Source of the DNA: Candidatus Muiribacterium halophilum
GTDB taxonomy: Bacteria > Muiribacteriota > Muiribacteriia > Muiribacteriales > Muiribacteriaceae
Direction: 5' to 3'
Length of the DNA stretch: 5,500 bases
NCBI GenBank assembly: GCA_023228995.1
Contig: JALOAD010000104.1
Span: forward strand, 1 to 5,500
Positions 1 to 5,310 of the stretch are shown piece by piece. The notes under the pieces are model-generated. The model saw only the letters and a program-made list of their open reading frames with translations, ran no database searches and was not told where the DNA came from. The stretch's first letter is position 1. Each line of letters opens with the position of its first letter. The position numbers and the translations under genes are program-made.

Positions 1-171
1 ATGAAAGAAGAATATGATGAATGTGTTAATATTTGGGAAAGTTCAATTTCAAAAGATGTAGATAAATTTGAAAACGAGTTCTTCTTTATTGTAAAATACT
101 TTGATAAAGAAAAAATACAAAATCTATATAAAAGGTGGAATAGATATGAGCAGAAAACCATTACCGCTTGA
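1..171 (+). CDS. Unrecognised protein, C-terminal part (possibly 5'-truncated by the window)
   Basis: Frame 1 is open from the first base to TGA at 169-171 (56 residues); the other two forward frames stop within the first 15 bases. An ATG sits at position 1, but the frame may continue upstream, so this is best read as the tail of a longer gene. The peptide is acidic and lysine-rich, with aromatic clusters (EFFFIVKYF at about residues 26-34, LYKRW near 42-46). I see no signal peptide or membrane segment and do not recognise a family. Guanylate kinase often precedes rpoZ, but the C-terminus here does not look like Gmk. The gene overlaps rpoZ by 26 bases and contains its ribosome binding site, which suggests co-transcription and translational coupling. 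Coding status is moderately supported by the open frame and the overlap; function is unknown. Confidence 0.5.
   Translation: MKEEYDECVNIWESSISKDVDKFENEFFFIVKYFDKEKIQNLYKRWNRYEQKTITA
133..138 (+). promoter_or_regulatory. Ribosome binding site that fixes the rpoZ start
   Basis: AGGTGG lies 7 bases before the ATG at 146. It selects this start over an in-frame ATG at 101, which has no comparable Shine-Dalgarno and would add 15 residues unlike any omega N-terminus. Confidence 0.7.
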
Positions 172-373
172 CAGAATCTTTGATAAGACAGGAAATAAAT
201 ATCTTTCAACTTGCATAATTATCAAGAGAGCTAGACAGTTATCAGAAAAAAACTCTCTTATTGCAAATGATATGAATATTAAAGCAGATAACAAAAATGT
301 TATCGAAACTACAGTTAGAGAATTCTTAAGTGATGAATTAATGACAGAGCAAGGAAAAGGTAAATTAATTTAA
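146..373 (+). CDS. rpoZ: DNA-directed RNA polymerase omega subunit
   Basis: This encodes a 75-residue protein, a normal length for omega, the small subunit that binds beta-prime and assists core polymerase assembly. The family signature is visible: GNKYL (residues 16-20) matches the GN(R/K)Y/F motif, KRARQL (27-32) matches the highly conserved RARQL helix, and NVIETTVREFLSDEL (51-65) corresponds to the (K)PVVIALREI-type helix near the C-terminus. The start at 146 is chosen on its AGGTGG ribosome binding site and on homology beginning at MSRKPLPLD. It overlaps the preceding reading frame by 26 bases, so it is probably read from an upstream promoter outside the window. A strong terminator follows 26 bases after the stop. 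The residues between the helices (about 36-50) are lysine- and asparagine-rich, as expected for an AT-rich genome. Confidence 0.88.
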   Translation: MSRKPLPLDRIFDKTGNKYLSTCIIIKRARQLSEKNSLIANDMNIKADNKNVIETTVREFLSDELMTEQGKGKLI

Positions 374-399
374 TTTATTTTAAAAAACAAAATAATGTT

Positions 400-436
400 A
401 TCCCGGTATTTATTCTAAACCGGGATTTTCTTTTTT
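400..436. terminator. Intrinsic terminator shared by convergent rpoZ and ispG
   Basis: ATCCCGGT (400-407) and ACCGGGAT (419-426) form a perfect 8-bp GC-rich stem with an 11-base loop. On the plus strand it runs straight into TTTTCTTTTTT (426-436), a strong terminator for rpoZ. On the minus strand the hairpin is followed by a more interrupted T-rich stretch (the A-rich bases 382-395 read in reverse), so termination of ispG mRNA may be weaker. The ispG stop codon (410-412) lies inside the loop. Confidence 0.85.
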
Positions 437-1471
437 ATTTATTATTTTCAAAAAGTGAAATTTGAATCTATCAAGTAATATATTGTAGGGAACTGTTTCA
501 ATTTCTTTCCCATGTACAAATATTATTCCTGTATCAATTCCTCCAGCTATACCAATATCAGCTTCTTTAGCTTCACCAGGACCGTTTACAATACAACCCA
601 TAACAGCAATAGTAATATTTGTATTATAAGCTGATACTATATCATCTACTTTATTTGCAAGACTTTGAAGATCTATTCCGCATCTTCCACATGTTGGACA
701 TGAAATAATCTCAGGCATATTAATATTGAAACCCATAAATTTAAGAATAGCTTTACTTACTTTTATTTCTTCGCTAGGAGAAGCTGTCAGAGAAACTCTA
801 AAAGTGTCTGCAAGTCCTTCTGATATAAGAAGACCCATACCTAAAGATGATTTAATAATTCCGTATTTAGGAATTCCAGCTTCAGTTATACCAGCATGAA
901 AAGGATATGGACATTTTTTTGATAGTAATCTGTATGAATCTAAAGTAGTTTTAACATTTGAAGATTTTAAAGATATAACTATATTTGAAAAGTTGTTTTT
1001 TTCAAAAAAATCAATATGTTCTAAAGCTGTTTCAACCATAGCTTTTGGAGAAGGATGTGTATATTTTGCAGGAAGACTTCCAGCATTAACTCCAATTCTT
1101 ATAGCAGTTTGATGATCTTTGGCACAATCTATAATAGATTTTACATTTTTTTCTAAACCAATATTGCCTGGATTTATTCTTATTTTATTTATTCCGTTTT
1201 TTATTGAAGATAAAGCTAATTTATAATTAAAATGAATATCACCAATAACAGGAATTGGAGAATTTGGCATGATTTTTTTTAAAGCTTCACTATCTTGTTC
1301 GTTTTTTATTGCCAATCTAATAATCTCGCATCCTTCAGTATATAGTTTTTTAATTTCTTTATTAACTTTTTTATAATCAGCAGTTGGAAAATCAAGCATT
1401 GTTTGAATTACAGGAGTTAATCCACCACCTATTGTGCATGTTCCGATTTTAACTTTATTTGAAATTCTCAT
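410..1471 (-). CDS. ispG: 4-hydroxy-3-methylbut-2-en-1-yl diphosphate synthase (HMBPP synthase, GcpE)
   Basis: IspG converts 2-C-methyl-D-erythritol 2,4-cyclodiphosphate (MEcPP) to HMBPP, the penultimate step of the MEP pathway, using a [4Fe-4S] cluster in the cytoplasm. The 353 residues fit the short two-domain bacterial form. The N-terminal TIM barrel shows IGGG (14-17), DIHFNYKLAL (78-87) and RINPGNIG (98-105). The cluster domain shows CPTCGR (258-263) and MGCIVNGPGEAKEADIGIAGG (291-311). Cluster ligands are C258, C261, C293 and E300, with the same spacing (3, 32, 7) as the E. coli ligands. C264 is an additional cysteine beside the cluster. The segment after IGGG (QTMLDFPTADYKK, 23-35) departs from the common QSMTNT form. 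The start has an AAAGGA site 9 bases upstream and overlaps the dxr stop as ATGA, so the two genes are translationally coupled. The last codons lie in the shared terminator hairpin. Confidence 0.95.
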   Translation of the reverse strand: MRISNKVKIGTCTIGGGLTPVIQTMLDFPTADYKKVNKEIKKLYTEGCEIIRLAIKNEQDSEALKKIMPNSPIPVIGDIHFNYKLALSSIKNGINKIRINPGNIGLEKNVKSIIDCAKDHQTAIRIGVNAGSLPAKYTHPSPKAMVETALEHIDFFEKNNFSNIVISLKSSNVKTTLDSYRLLSKKCPYPFHAGITEAGIPKYGIIKSSLGMGLLISEGLADTFRVSLTASPSEEIKVSKAILKFMGFNINMPEIISCPTCGRCGIDLQSLANKVDDIVSAYNTNITIAVMGCIVNGPGEAKEADIGIAGGIDTGIIFVHGKEIETVPYNILLDRFKFHFLKIINKKENPGLE

Positions 1472-2601
1472 ATTATACTATCCTTTACACAATTATAAAT
1501 ATTTTTATGCTCAGTTATTATGTGTTCTATTGAACTATATTTAATATCACCATATTTTTCAATAGCTTTTTCGATGACTACCGGTATTTGATTAAATGAT
1601 ATATGTTTTTTAAGAAAAGCTTCAACCGCAGCCTCGTTAGAAGCATTGAGTGCTATACAATGACTAGTTCCATTTTTCCCAGCATTGAATGCTAAATTTA
1701 AACATGAAAATTTTTTGAAATCAGGTTTTAATAAATTAAGCTTGGAAATTTTGAATATATCAAAATCATAAGTTTTCATTGGGAATCTTTCAGGATATGT
1801 AAATGATAATTGAATAGGACCTTTCATATTTGTAGCTCCTAATTGAGCTTTAAAACTTCCATCAGTAAATTCTACCATTGAATGAATTATGCTTTCAGGA
1901 TGGACTGTAATAAATATATTTTCATAATCAACATTAAAAAGATGATATGCTTCAATTACCTCAAGTCCTTTATTCATCATTGTAGCTGAATCAATAGATA
2001 TTTTTGCACCCATATCCCAATTTGGATGTTTAAGAGCTTCTTCAGGTAATATATCTTTAAAATCCTTTTTTGAATTTAAAAAAGGTCCACCTGATGCAGT
2101 TAACCATAATTTTTTTATATTATTATTGTTTTCTCCTTGAATACATTGAAATATTGCAGAATGTTCACTATCAACAGGTATTATTTCACATTTTTTTGCG
2201 TATGGCATGATAATTTCACCGGCTGTCACAAGGCTTTCTTTATTTGCAAGAGCAAGTCTTTTTTGATTTTTAACTGTTGAATATGTTACAGGTAATCCGG
2301 CAGCACCCACAATTGCATTAAGCACTATGTCAAAATGCTGATTTTCTATTATTTTTGTGCATTCGTTAATGCCAAAATATATATTTTTTTCAGGAAATTT
2401 GGTTTTTAATGATAAAAAAGAGCTTTCAAGTGTAGCAATTATAAATTCAGGATTAAATTCATTTATAATTTTTTCAGCTGATTTTACATTTGAGTGAAAA
2501 GTAAAACCTGCTAATTGAAACGAATTATTAAATGCTCTTATTATATCAATTGCTTGTGTTCCGATTGAACCGGTTATTCCTGCTATAAAAATATTTTTCA
2601 T
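1468..2601 (-). CDS. dxr: 1-deoxy-D-xylulose 5-phosphate reductoisomerase
   Basis: Dxr rearranges and reduces DXP to MEP with NADPH and a divalent metal, the first committed step of the MEP pathway. The 377 residues are near the family norm (about 380-400). The N-terminal NADPH-binding motif is GITGSIG (8-14; the family usually has GSTGSIG), and LANKESLV (118-125) follows. Metal ligands are visible as D144 and E146 in VDSEH and E214 in MMNKGLE (208-214). H192 and W195 of the HPNWDMG substrate flap and N210/K211 are also present. VHPESIIHSMVEF (233-245) and LNASNEAAVEAFL (318-330) complete the family signature. All key catalytic residues are intact. It is the first gene of a two-gene unit with ispG, sharing ATGA at 1471-1468. 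The rseP protease gene that follows dxr in many bacteria is absent here. Confidence 0.96.
   Translation of the reverse strand: MKNIFIAGITGSIGTQAIDIIRAFNNSFQLAGFTFHSNVKSAEKIINEFNPEFIIATLESSFLSLKTKFPEKNIYFGINECTKIIENQHFDIVLNAIVGAAGLPVTYSTVKNQKRLALANKESLVTAGEIIMPYAKKCEIIPVDSEHSAIFQCIQGENNNNIKKLWLTASGGPFLNSKKDFKDILPEEALKHPNWDMGAKISIDSATMMNKGLEVIEAYHLFNVDYENIFITVHPESIIHSMVEFTDGSFKAQLGATNMKGPIQLSFTYPERFPMKTYDFDIFKISKLNLLKPDFKKFSCLNLAFNAGKNGTSHCIALNASNEAAVEAFLKKHISFNQIPVVIEKAIEKYGDIKYSSIEHIITEHKNIYNCVKDSII
1481..1486 (-). promoter_or_regulatory. ispG ribosome binding site inside the dxr 3' end
   Basis: Read on the minus strand this is AAAGGA, 9 bases before the ispG ATG (1471-1469). It lies within the last codons of dxr, supporting coupled translation of the two genes. 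Confidence 0.65.
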
Positions 2602-2614
2602 AATTTATATTTTT

Positions 2615-2620
2615 CTCCTT
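2615..2620 (-). promoter_or_regulatory. dxr ribosome binding site (long spacing)
   Basis: On the minus strand this reads AAGGAG, 13 bases before the dxr ATG (2601-2599). The spacing is longer than usual, but no nearer purine-rich site exists and the start codon agrees with the conserved N-terminus. Confidence 0.6.
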
Positions 2621-2675
2621 TTAAATTTTATTGAAGCTCTGAATTATTAAATCAATCAGAAAGGACAATTGAACA

Positions 2676-2704
2676 ATTATACTAAATTTTTGATTTGTTT
2701 GCTT
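2676..2704 (-). promoter_or_regulatory. Candidate sigma-70-type promoter for dxr-ispG
   Basis: A perfect minus-strand TATAAT (2681-2676) lies about 75 bases before the dxr start. The -35 region, about 17 bases upstream (AAGCAA, 2704-2699), is a poor match, so the call rests mainly on the -10 box. The predicted start near 2669 gives a leader of roughly 68 bases. Confidence 0.45.
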
Positions 2705-2717
2705 TAGATTTTATAAA
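2690..2717 (+). promoter_or_regulatory. Candidate promoter for the structured RNA
   Basis: TTGATT (2690-2695), a 16-base spacer and TATAAA (2712-2717) form a plausible sigma-70-type promoter. Its predicted start, about 2722-2726, falls at the left edge of the inverted repeat beginning GACAAAG (2721), as expected if the transcript begins with the closing stem. Both boxes are imperfect and the region is AT-rich, so chance matches are possible. It overlaps the divergent dxr promoter region. Confidence 0.4.
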
Positions 2718-2718
2718 A

Positions 2719-2867
2719 AAGACAAAGAAAATTAATTGAGAGGAATTATGGAGACTGTTACGAAGTATGCAATATATGGAAGTATTGCAAGGTCGAACAT
2801 CGTAAGAGGGAATTTTACATAGAAGTTAAATTTCATGTGGTCCGATAAATTGATATTTCTTTGTCTT
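2719..2867 (+). ncRNA. Probable structured RNA of unknown family (leader element or small RNA)
   Basis: A perfect 12-bp inverted repeat, AAGACAAAGAAA (2719-2730) and TTTCTTTGTCTT (2856-2867), encloses a stretch visibly richer in G and C than the surrounding spacer. Inside, TTATGGA (2746-2752) can pair with TCC-G-ATAA (2841-2848, one bulged G). Two hairpins branch from it. One has TTACGA/TCGTAA (2758-2763/2800-2805) capped by TGCAATA/TATTGCA (2768-2774/2783-2789). The other is ACAT-A-GAAGT with ATTTCATGT (2817-2838), with one bulged A. The pairs T2775-G2782, G2825-T2831 and T2816-G2839 are G-U wobbles only in a plus-strand RNA, which favours that strand. I see no SRP, tmRNA, RNase P, T-box or common riboswitch signature. 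It precedes the V-ATPase operon. Confidence 0.5.
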
Positions 2868-2900
2868 ATTATTTGTTATGCAGAAAGAAATATTTATTTT
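2853..2900 (+). promoter_or_regulatory. Alternative hairpin competing with the closing stem
   Basis: ATATTTCTTT (2853-2862) is part of the right arm of the closing stem, but it can also pair perfectly over 10 bp with AAAGAAATAT (2884-2893), leaving a 21-base loop. A T-rich stretch (2893-2900) follows. The two pairings are mutually exclusive, an arrangement like a riboswitch expression platform. The stem is nearly all A-U, so it would be a weak terminator and may be coincidental. Confidence 0.3.
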
Positions 2901-2930
2901 CATGATTTTTAATAAATTATAATTAAATCT

Positions 2931-2959
2931 TTGACATATTCCTTTCGATTTAATAAATT
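2931..2959 (+). promoter_or_regulatory. Candidate promoter of the V/A-ATPase operon
   Basis: A perfect TTGACA (2931-2936), a 17-base spacer and TAAATT (2954-2959, 4 of 6 consensus bases) lie just upstream of the first ATPase gene. Transcription would start near 2966, giving a short leader of about 34 bases that contains the GGAGG site. A transcript from here would lack the structured element upstream. Confidence 0.55.
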
Positions 2960-2989
2960 GTATATTATTACAAATTAAAAACCTTATTT

Positions 2990-2994
2990 GGAGG
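2990..2994 (+). promoter_or_regulatory. Ribosome binding site that fixes the stalk-subunit start
   Basis: GGAGG lies 5 bases before the ATG at 3000. The alternative in-frame TTG at 2988 overlaps this site, so it is not the start. Confidence 0.8.
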
Positions 2995-2999
2995 TATTC

Positions 3000-3308
3000 A
3001 TGTTTGAAGAAGTTCTTTCGGAAATAAGGGAAGCTGAAATTAAAAGTGAAAAGAAAATTCAGCTTTCAAAAGTAAAAAGACATGATAAAATTAAAGATAT
3101 AACAGAAAGCTTTGAAAAAGAACTTGAAAGTCTTTCAGATTATGAAAAACTACTTCAGTCAAGAGTTTTTGAAGAAGAAAGAAAAAAAGCAGAACAAGAA
3201 AGCATTGAAATAAGAAATAAATTTAATAAAGAAATAGCAAAGACAAAAGAAAACTCTCAAAACAAATTTGATCAAGCCGTGTCATACTTGATGGAGGGAA
3301 TTGAATAA
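3000..3308 (+). CDS. ntpF: V/A-type ATPase peripheral-stalk subunit (G/H type)
   Basis: This 102-residue protein is almost entirely charged (Glu, Lys, Ser, Gln) and helical, with no membrane segment or signal peptide. It begins MFEEVLSEIREAEIKSEKKI, and a continuous coiled-coil-like pattern runs from about residue 10 to 90. Members of this family (AhaH in archaea, NtpF in Enterococcus hirae, often annotated subunit G or H) pair with subunit E to form the peripheral stalk that holds the catalytic head against the membrane stator. Sequence identity in such coils is low, so the assignment leans on length, composition and position: it is first in the operon, directly before subunit I, as in ntpFIK and ahaHIK. 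The stop TAA shares one base with the ATG of the next gene (TAATG), implying translational coupling. The symbol follows the E. hirae naming. Confidence 0.75.
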   Translation: MFEEVLSEIREAEIKSEKKIQLSKVKRHDKIKDITESFEKELESLSDYEKLLQSRVFEEERKKAEQESIEIRNKFNKEIAKTKENSQNKFDQAVSYLMEGIE

Positions 3309-5248
3309 TGGCTATTTCAAGTGTAAAAAAACTAGGCATAATAGTGCTTAGAAATAAAAAAGAAGAGTTGATAAAAAAACTGCATAGTTTTGGTTATGTT
3401 CAAATAATCAAACCTGAAAATAATGAAAATTTATCATTAAATGCTCTACAGGATTTAAATAGTAATCTTGGTGAAATTGATGAAGCATTAAGTCATATTA
3501 GCAAATACCAAAAAAATGGCGGGCTAAAAGCACTTCTTGCAGGAAGAAAAGAAATTACTTTGTCAGATTTAACTCAGGAAGCAGAAAATTTTACAACAAA
3601 TGTAATTTCAAAAATTGGTGAATTAAAAAATAATATCAAAGAAAATGAAACTTTAATTGGCAATTGTAAAACTGAAATTGATAAATATAAATCTTGGACA
3701 TTTACCAATATATCAAAATCTGATTTTGAACATCTAAATCACACAATTGTTTATTTTTTATCTGGAAAACCAGATTGTTTTTTAAAATTAAAGGAAGAAC
3801 TTGCAAAAAACAGTATATCAACTGAATTATGTATTAATGAAGATAAAAATATTGTTCATGGTATTTTATTTAGTTTAAAAAAAGACAATGAAGATATTTT
3901 TGCATTAATATCAGGTTGTGGAGCTTCTATTGAAGAACCAGATTTAAATGAAAGTGCTTCTTTAAAAATAAAAAATCTTGAAGATAAAATTTTAGAATAT
4001 AGTAATAATATACAAAAAAATAATGAAGACATAAAACAACTTTCAAAATATTATGAAAAAATGACATTGTATTCAGATCATCTTCTTATTTTAAGAGATG
4101 AAATGGAAGTAGAAAACAATTTTAGTTATACAACATACTCAGCTTTTATAAAAATTTGGATATCAGAAAATCATATTGAAGAATTCAAAAATATTCTTGA
4201 AAAAGAAATAAAACAAATTCAAATTACTGAAATTTGTATTGAAGAAAACGAAAAACCTCCTGTAATACTTGAAGGCAATGGTTTTACTTCACCATTTCAG
4301 GCTATTACAACAATGTATGGAATTCCTGGCAAAGGAGAATTTGATCCAACTCCTTGGTTTGCACCGTTTTTTGTATTGTTTTTTGGTTTCTGTCTTTCAG
4401 ATGCTGGATATGGGATAGTAGTTCTTTTACTATCGATTAGCGGACTTATGCTTAAAGATATAGATAGAGATATAAAAAAAGGGCTTAAATTAATGGGTTA
4501 TTGTGGAATATCTACGATTATTATGGGAGCACTTTTTGGCTCATGGTTTGGCTGGACTCCTCAATCTGAAAGTTTTTTAGGTTCATTTCAAGTAATAGAC
4601 CCTAATGCTGATGCTTTGCTTCTTATGAAAATTTCACTGTTATTAGGAACTATTCAGATAACTTGGTCTAAAATACTGTCAGCAGCAAAAGCTTTTATGC
4701 ATAAGGATTTTTTAGGAGTTATAGAAGAGTTATTATGGTCAGTATATCTTGTTTCCTTTTTTATGAGTGCGGGTAAATATGTAGGATTTGTTGAAGGAAG
4801 TTCATGGTATTATCCATTCTTTGGTTGTATGGCTGGTCTTGTTGTGATAATTAATCTTATAAAGAGTAAAGCAAATATTCTTCTTAGACCATTTCAGAGT
4901 ATATTAAAACTTTATGATACTATAGGTTTTTTTGGAGATGCACTTTCTTATTCAAGACTTATGGCACTTGCACTTGCAACTGGTGGTGTAGCTTTAGCAA
5001 TAAATGTAGTTGCAGATCTTGCTATTACATTAATACCTGTTCCAGGAGTTAATTTTGTAGTAAAAATTTTAATACTAATATTTGGACATTCTTTTAATAT
5101 TATTATTAATGTACTTGGAGCATTTATTCATTCAATGAGACTTCAATTTGTTGAGTTTTTTCAGAAGTTTTTTGATGGTGGTGGAAGTATTTTTAAACCA
5201 TTTAAAATTAACACAAAACATATAAGACTTATAAAAGAATTAGATTAA
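3308..5248 (+). CDS. ntpI: V/A-type ATPase subunit I (membrane stator, a-subunit homologue)
   Basis: The 646 residues match the usual size of bacterial subunit I. Residues 1 to about 345 form the cytosolic domain that binds the peripheral stalks: an N-terminal fold (MAISSVKKLGIIVL), then helical stretches near 85-125 and 215-265. The membrane half starts at TPWFAPFFVLFFGFCLSDAGYGI (348-370), a conserved family segment, with further hydrophobic spans around 395-415, 434-455, 470-488, 500-518, 537-575 and 582-605. R550 in DALSYSRLMALALATGG is the essential ion-channel arginine that faces the rotor glutamate. R611 in GAFIHSMRLQFVEFF, followed by the GGG(S/R)xFKPF motif (624-631), marks the last helices. 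Together with subunit K it forms the ion path. The start has GGAGG (3293-3297) 10 bases upstream and overlaps the preceding stop by one base. The gene is intact. Confidence 0.95.
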   Translation: MAISSVKKLGIIVLRNKKEELIKKLHSFGYVQIIKPENNENLSLNALQDLNSNLGEIDEALSHISKYQKNGGLKALLAGRKEITLSDLTQEAENFTTNVISKIGELKNNIKENETLIGNCKTEIDKYKSWTFTNISKSDFEHLNHTIVYFLSGKPDCFLKLKEELAKNSISTELCINEDKNIVHGILFSLKKDNEDIFALISGCGASIEEPDLNESASLKIKNLEDKILEYSNNIQKNNEDIKQLSKYYEKMTLYSDHLLILRDEMEVENNFSYTTYSAFIKIWISENHIEEFKNILEKEIKQIQITEICIEENEKPPVILEGNGFTSPFQAITTMYGIPGKGEFDPTPWFAPFFVLFFGFCLSDAGYGIVVLLLSISGLMLKDIDRDIKKGLKLMGYCGISTIIMGALFGSWFGWTPQSESFLGSFQVIDPNADALLLMKISLLLGTIQITWSKILSAAKAFMHKDFLGVIEELLWSVYLVSFFMSAGKYVGFVEGSSWYYPFFGCMAGLVVIINLIKSKANILLRPFQSILKLYDTIGFFGDALSYSRLMALALATGGVALAINVVADLAITLIPVPGVNFVVKILILIFGHSFNIIINVLGAFIHSMRLQFVEFFQKFFDGGGSIFKPFKINTKHIRLIKELD

Positions 5249-5249
5249 T

Positions 5250-5279
5250 TTAACAAAAAGAGTCATAGCAAAATATAAT
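5250..5279 (+). promoter_or_regulatory. Candidate internal promoter before ntpK
   Basis: TTAACA (5250-5255, 5 of 6 consensus), an 18-base spacer and a perfect TATAAT (5274-5279) lie in the ntpI-ntpK gap, with a predicted start near 5286. It could raise subunit K production relative to subunit I. The surrounding AT-richness makes chance matches possible. Confidence 0.4.
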
Positions 5280-5280
5280 A

Positions 5281-5295
5281 TCCTGGAAAACAGGA
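5281..5295 (+). other. Small hairpin before the ntpK ribosome binding site
   Basis: TCCTG (5281-5285) and CAGGA (5291-5295) form a 5-bp stem with a GAAAA loop, 5 bases before the AGGAGG site. No T-tract follows, so it is not a terminator. It may affect mRNA processing or translation of the rotor subunit in transcripts that read through from ntpI. Confidence 0.35.
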
Positions 5296-5300
5296 AAATT

Positions 5301-5306
5301 AGGAGG
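5301..5306 (+). promoter_or_regulatory. Strong ribosome binding site of ntpK
   Basis: A complete AGGAGG lies 4 bases before the ATG at 5311. The full match fits the need for many copies of the rotor subunit per complex. Confidence 0.75.
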
Positions 5307-5310
5307 AAAA

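Noticed and set aside
101-145. Longer rpoZ starting at ATG 101
   Set aside because: It has no good ribosome binding site, its extra 15 residues do not fit omega proteins, and AGGTGG is well placed for the ATG at 146.
2719-2867. Miniature transposon (MITE) with 12-bp terminal inverted repeats
   Set aside because: No convincing target-site duplication flanks the repeat, internal stems are nested with G-U pairs on one strand, and a promoter abuts the edge. A structured RNA explains more, although a MITE is not fully excluded.
2719-2867. Known housekeeping RNA (SRP 4.5S, tmRNA, RNase P, 6S)
   Set aside because: There is no SRP GGAAG/AGCAG loop core, no tRNA-like end or tag frame, and no RNase P GAGGAAAGTCCG-type core. 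The branched fold and short terminal arm do not suit 6S. A covariance search would be decisive.
2719-2867. Minus-strand reading of the structured element
   Set aside because: A minus-strand RNA would end in a T-run after the closing stem, which is attractive, but the G-U pairs become A-C mismatches and no promoter is visible upstream on that strand.
2988-2999. TTG start at 2988 for the stalk subunit
   Set aside because: The codon overlaps the GGAGG site that serves the ATG at 3000, and it would add four residues with no support.
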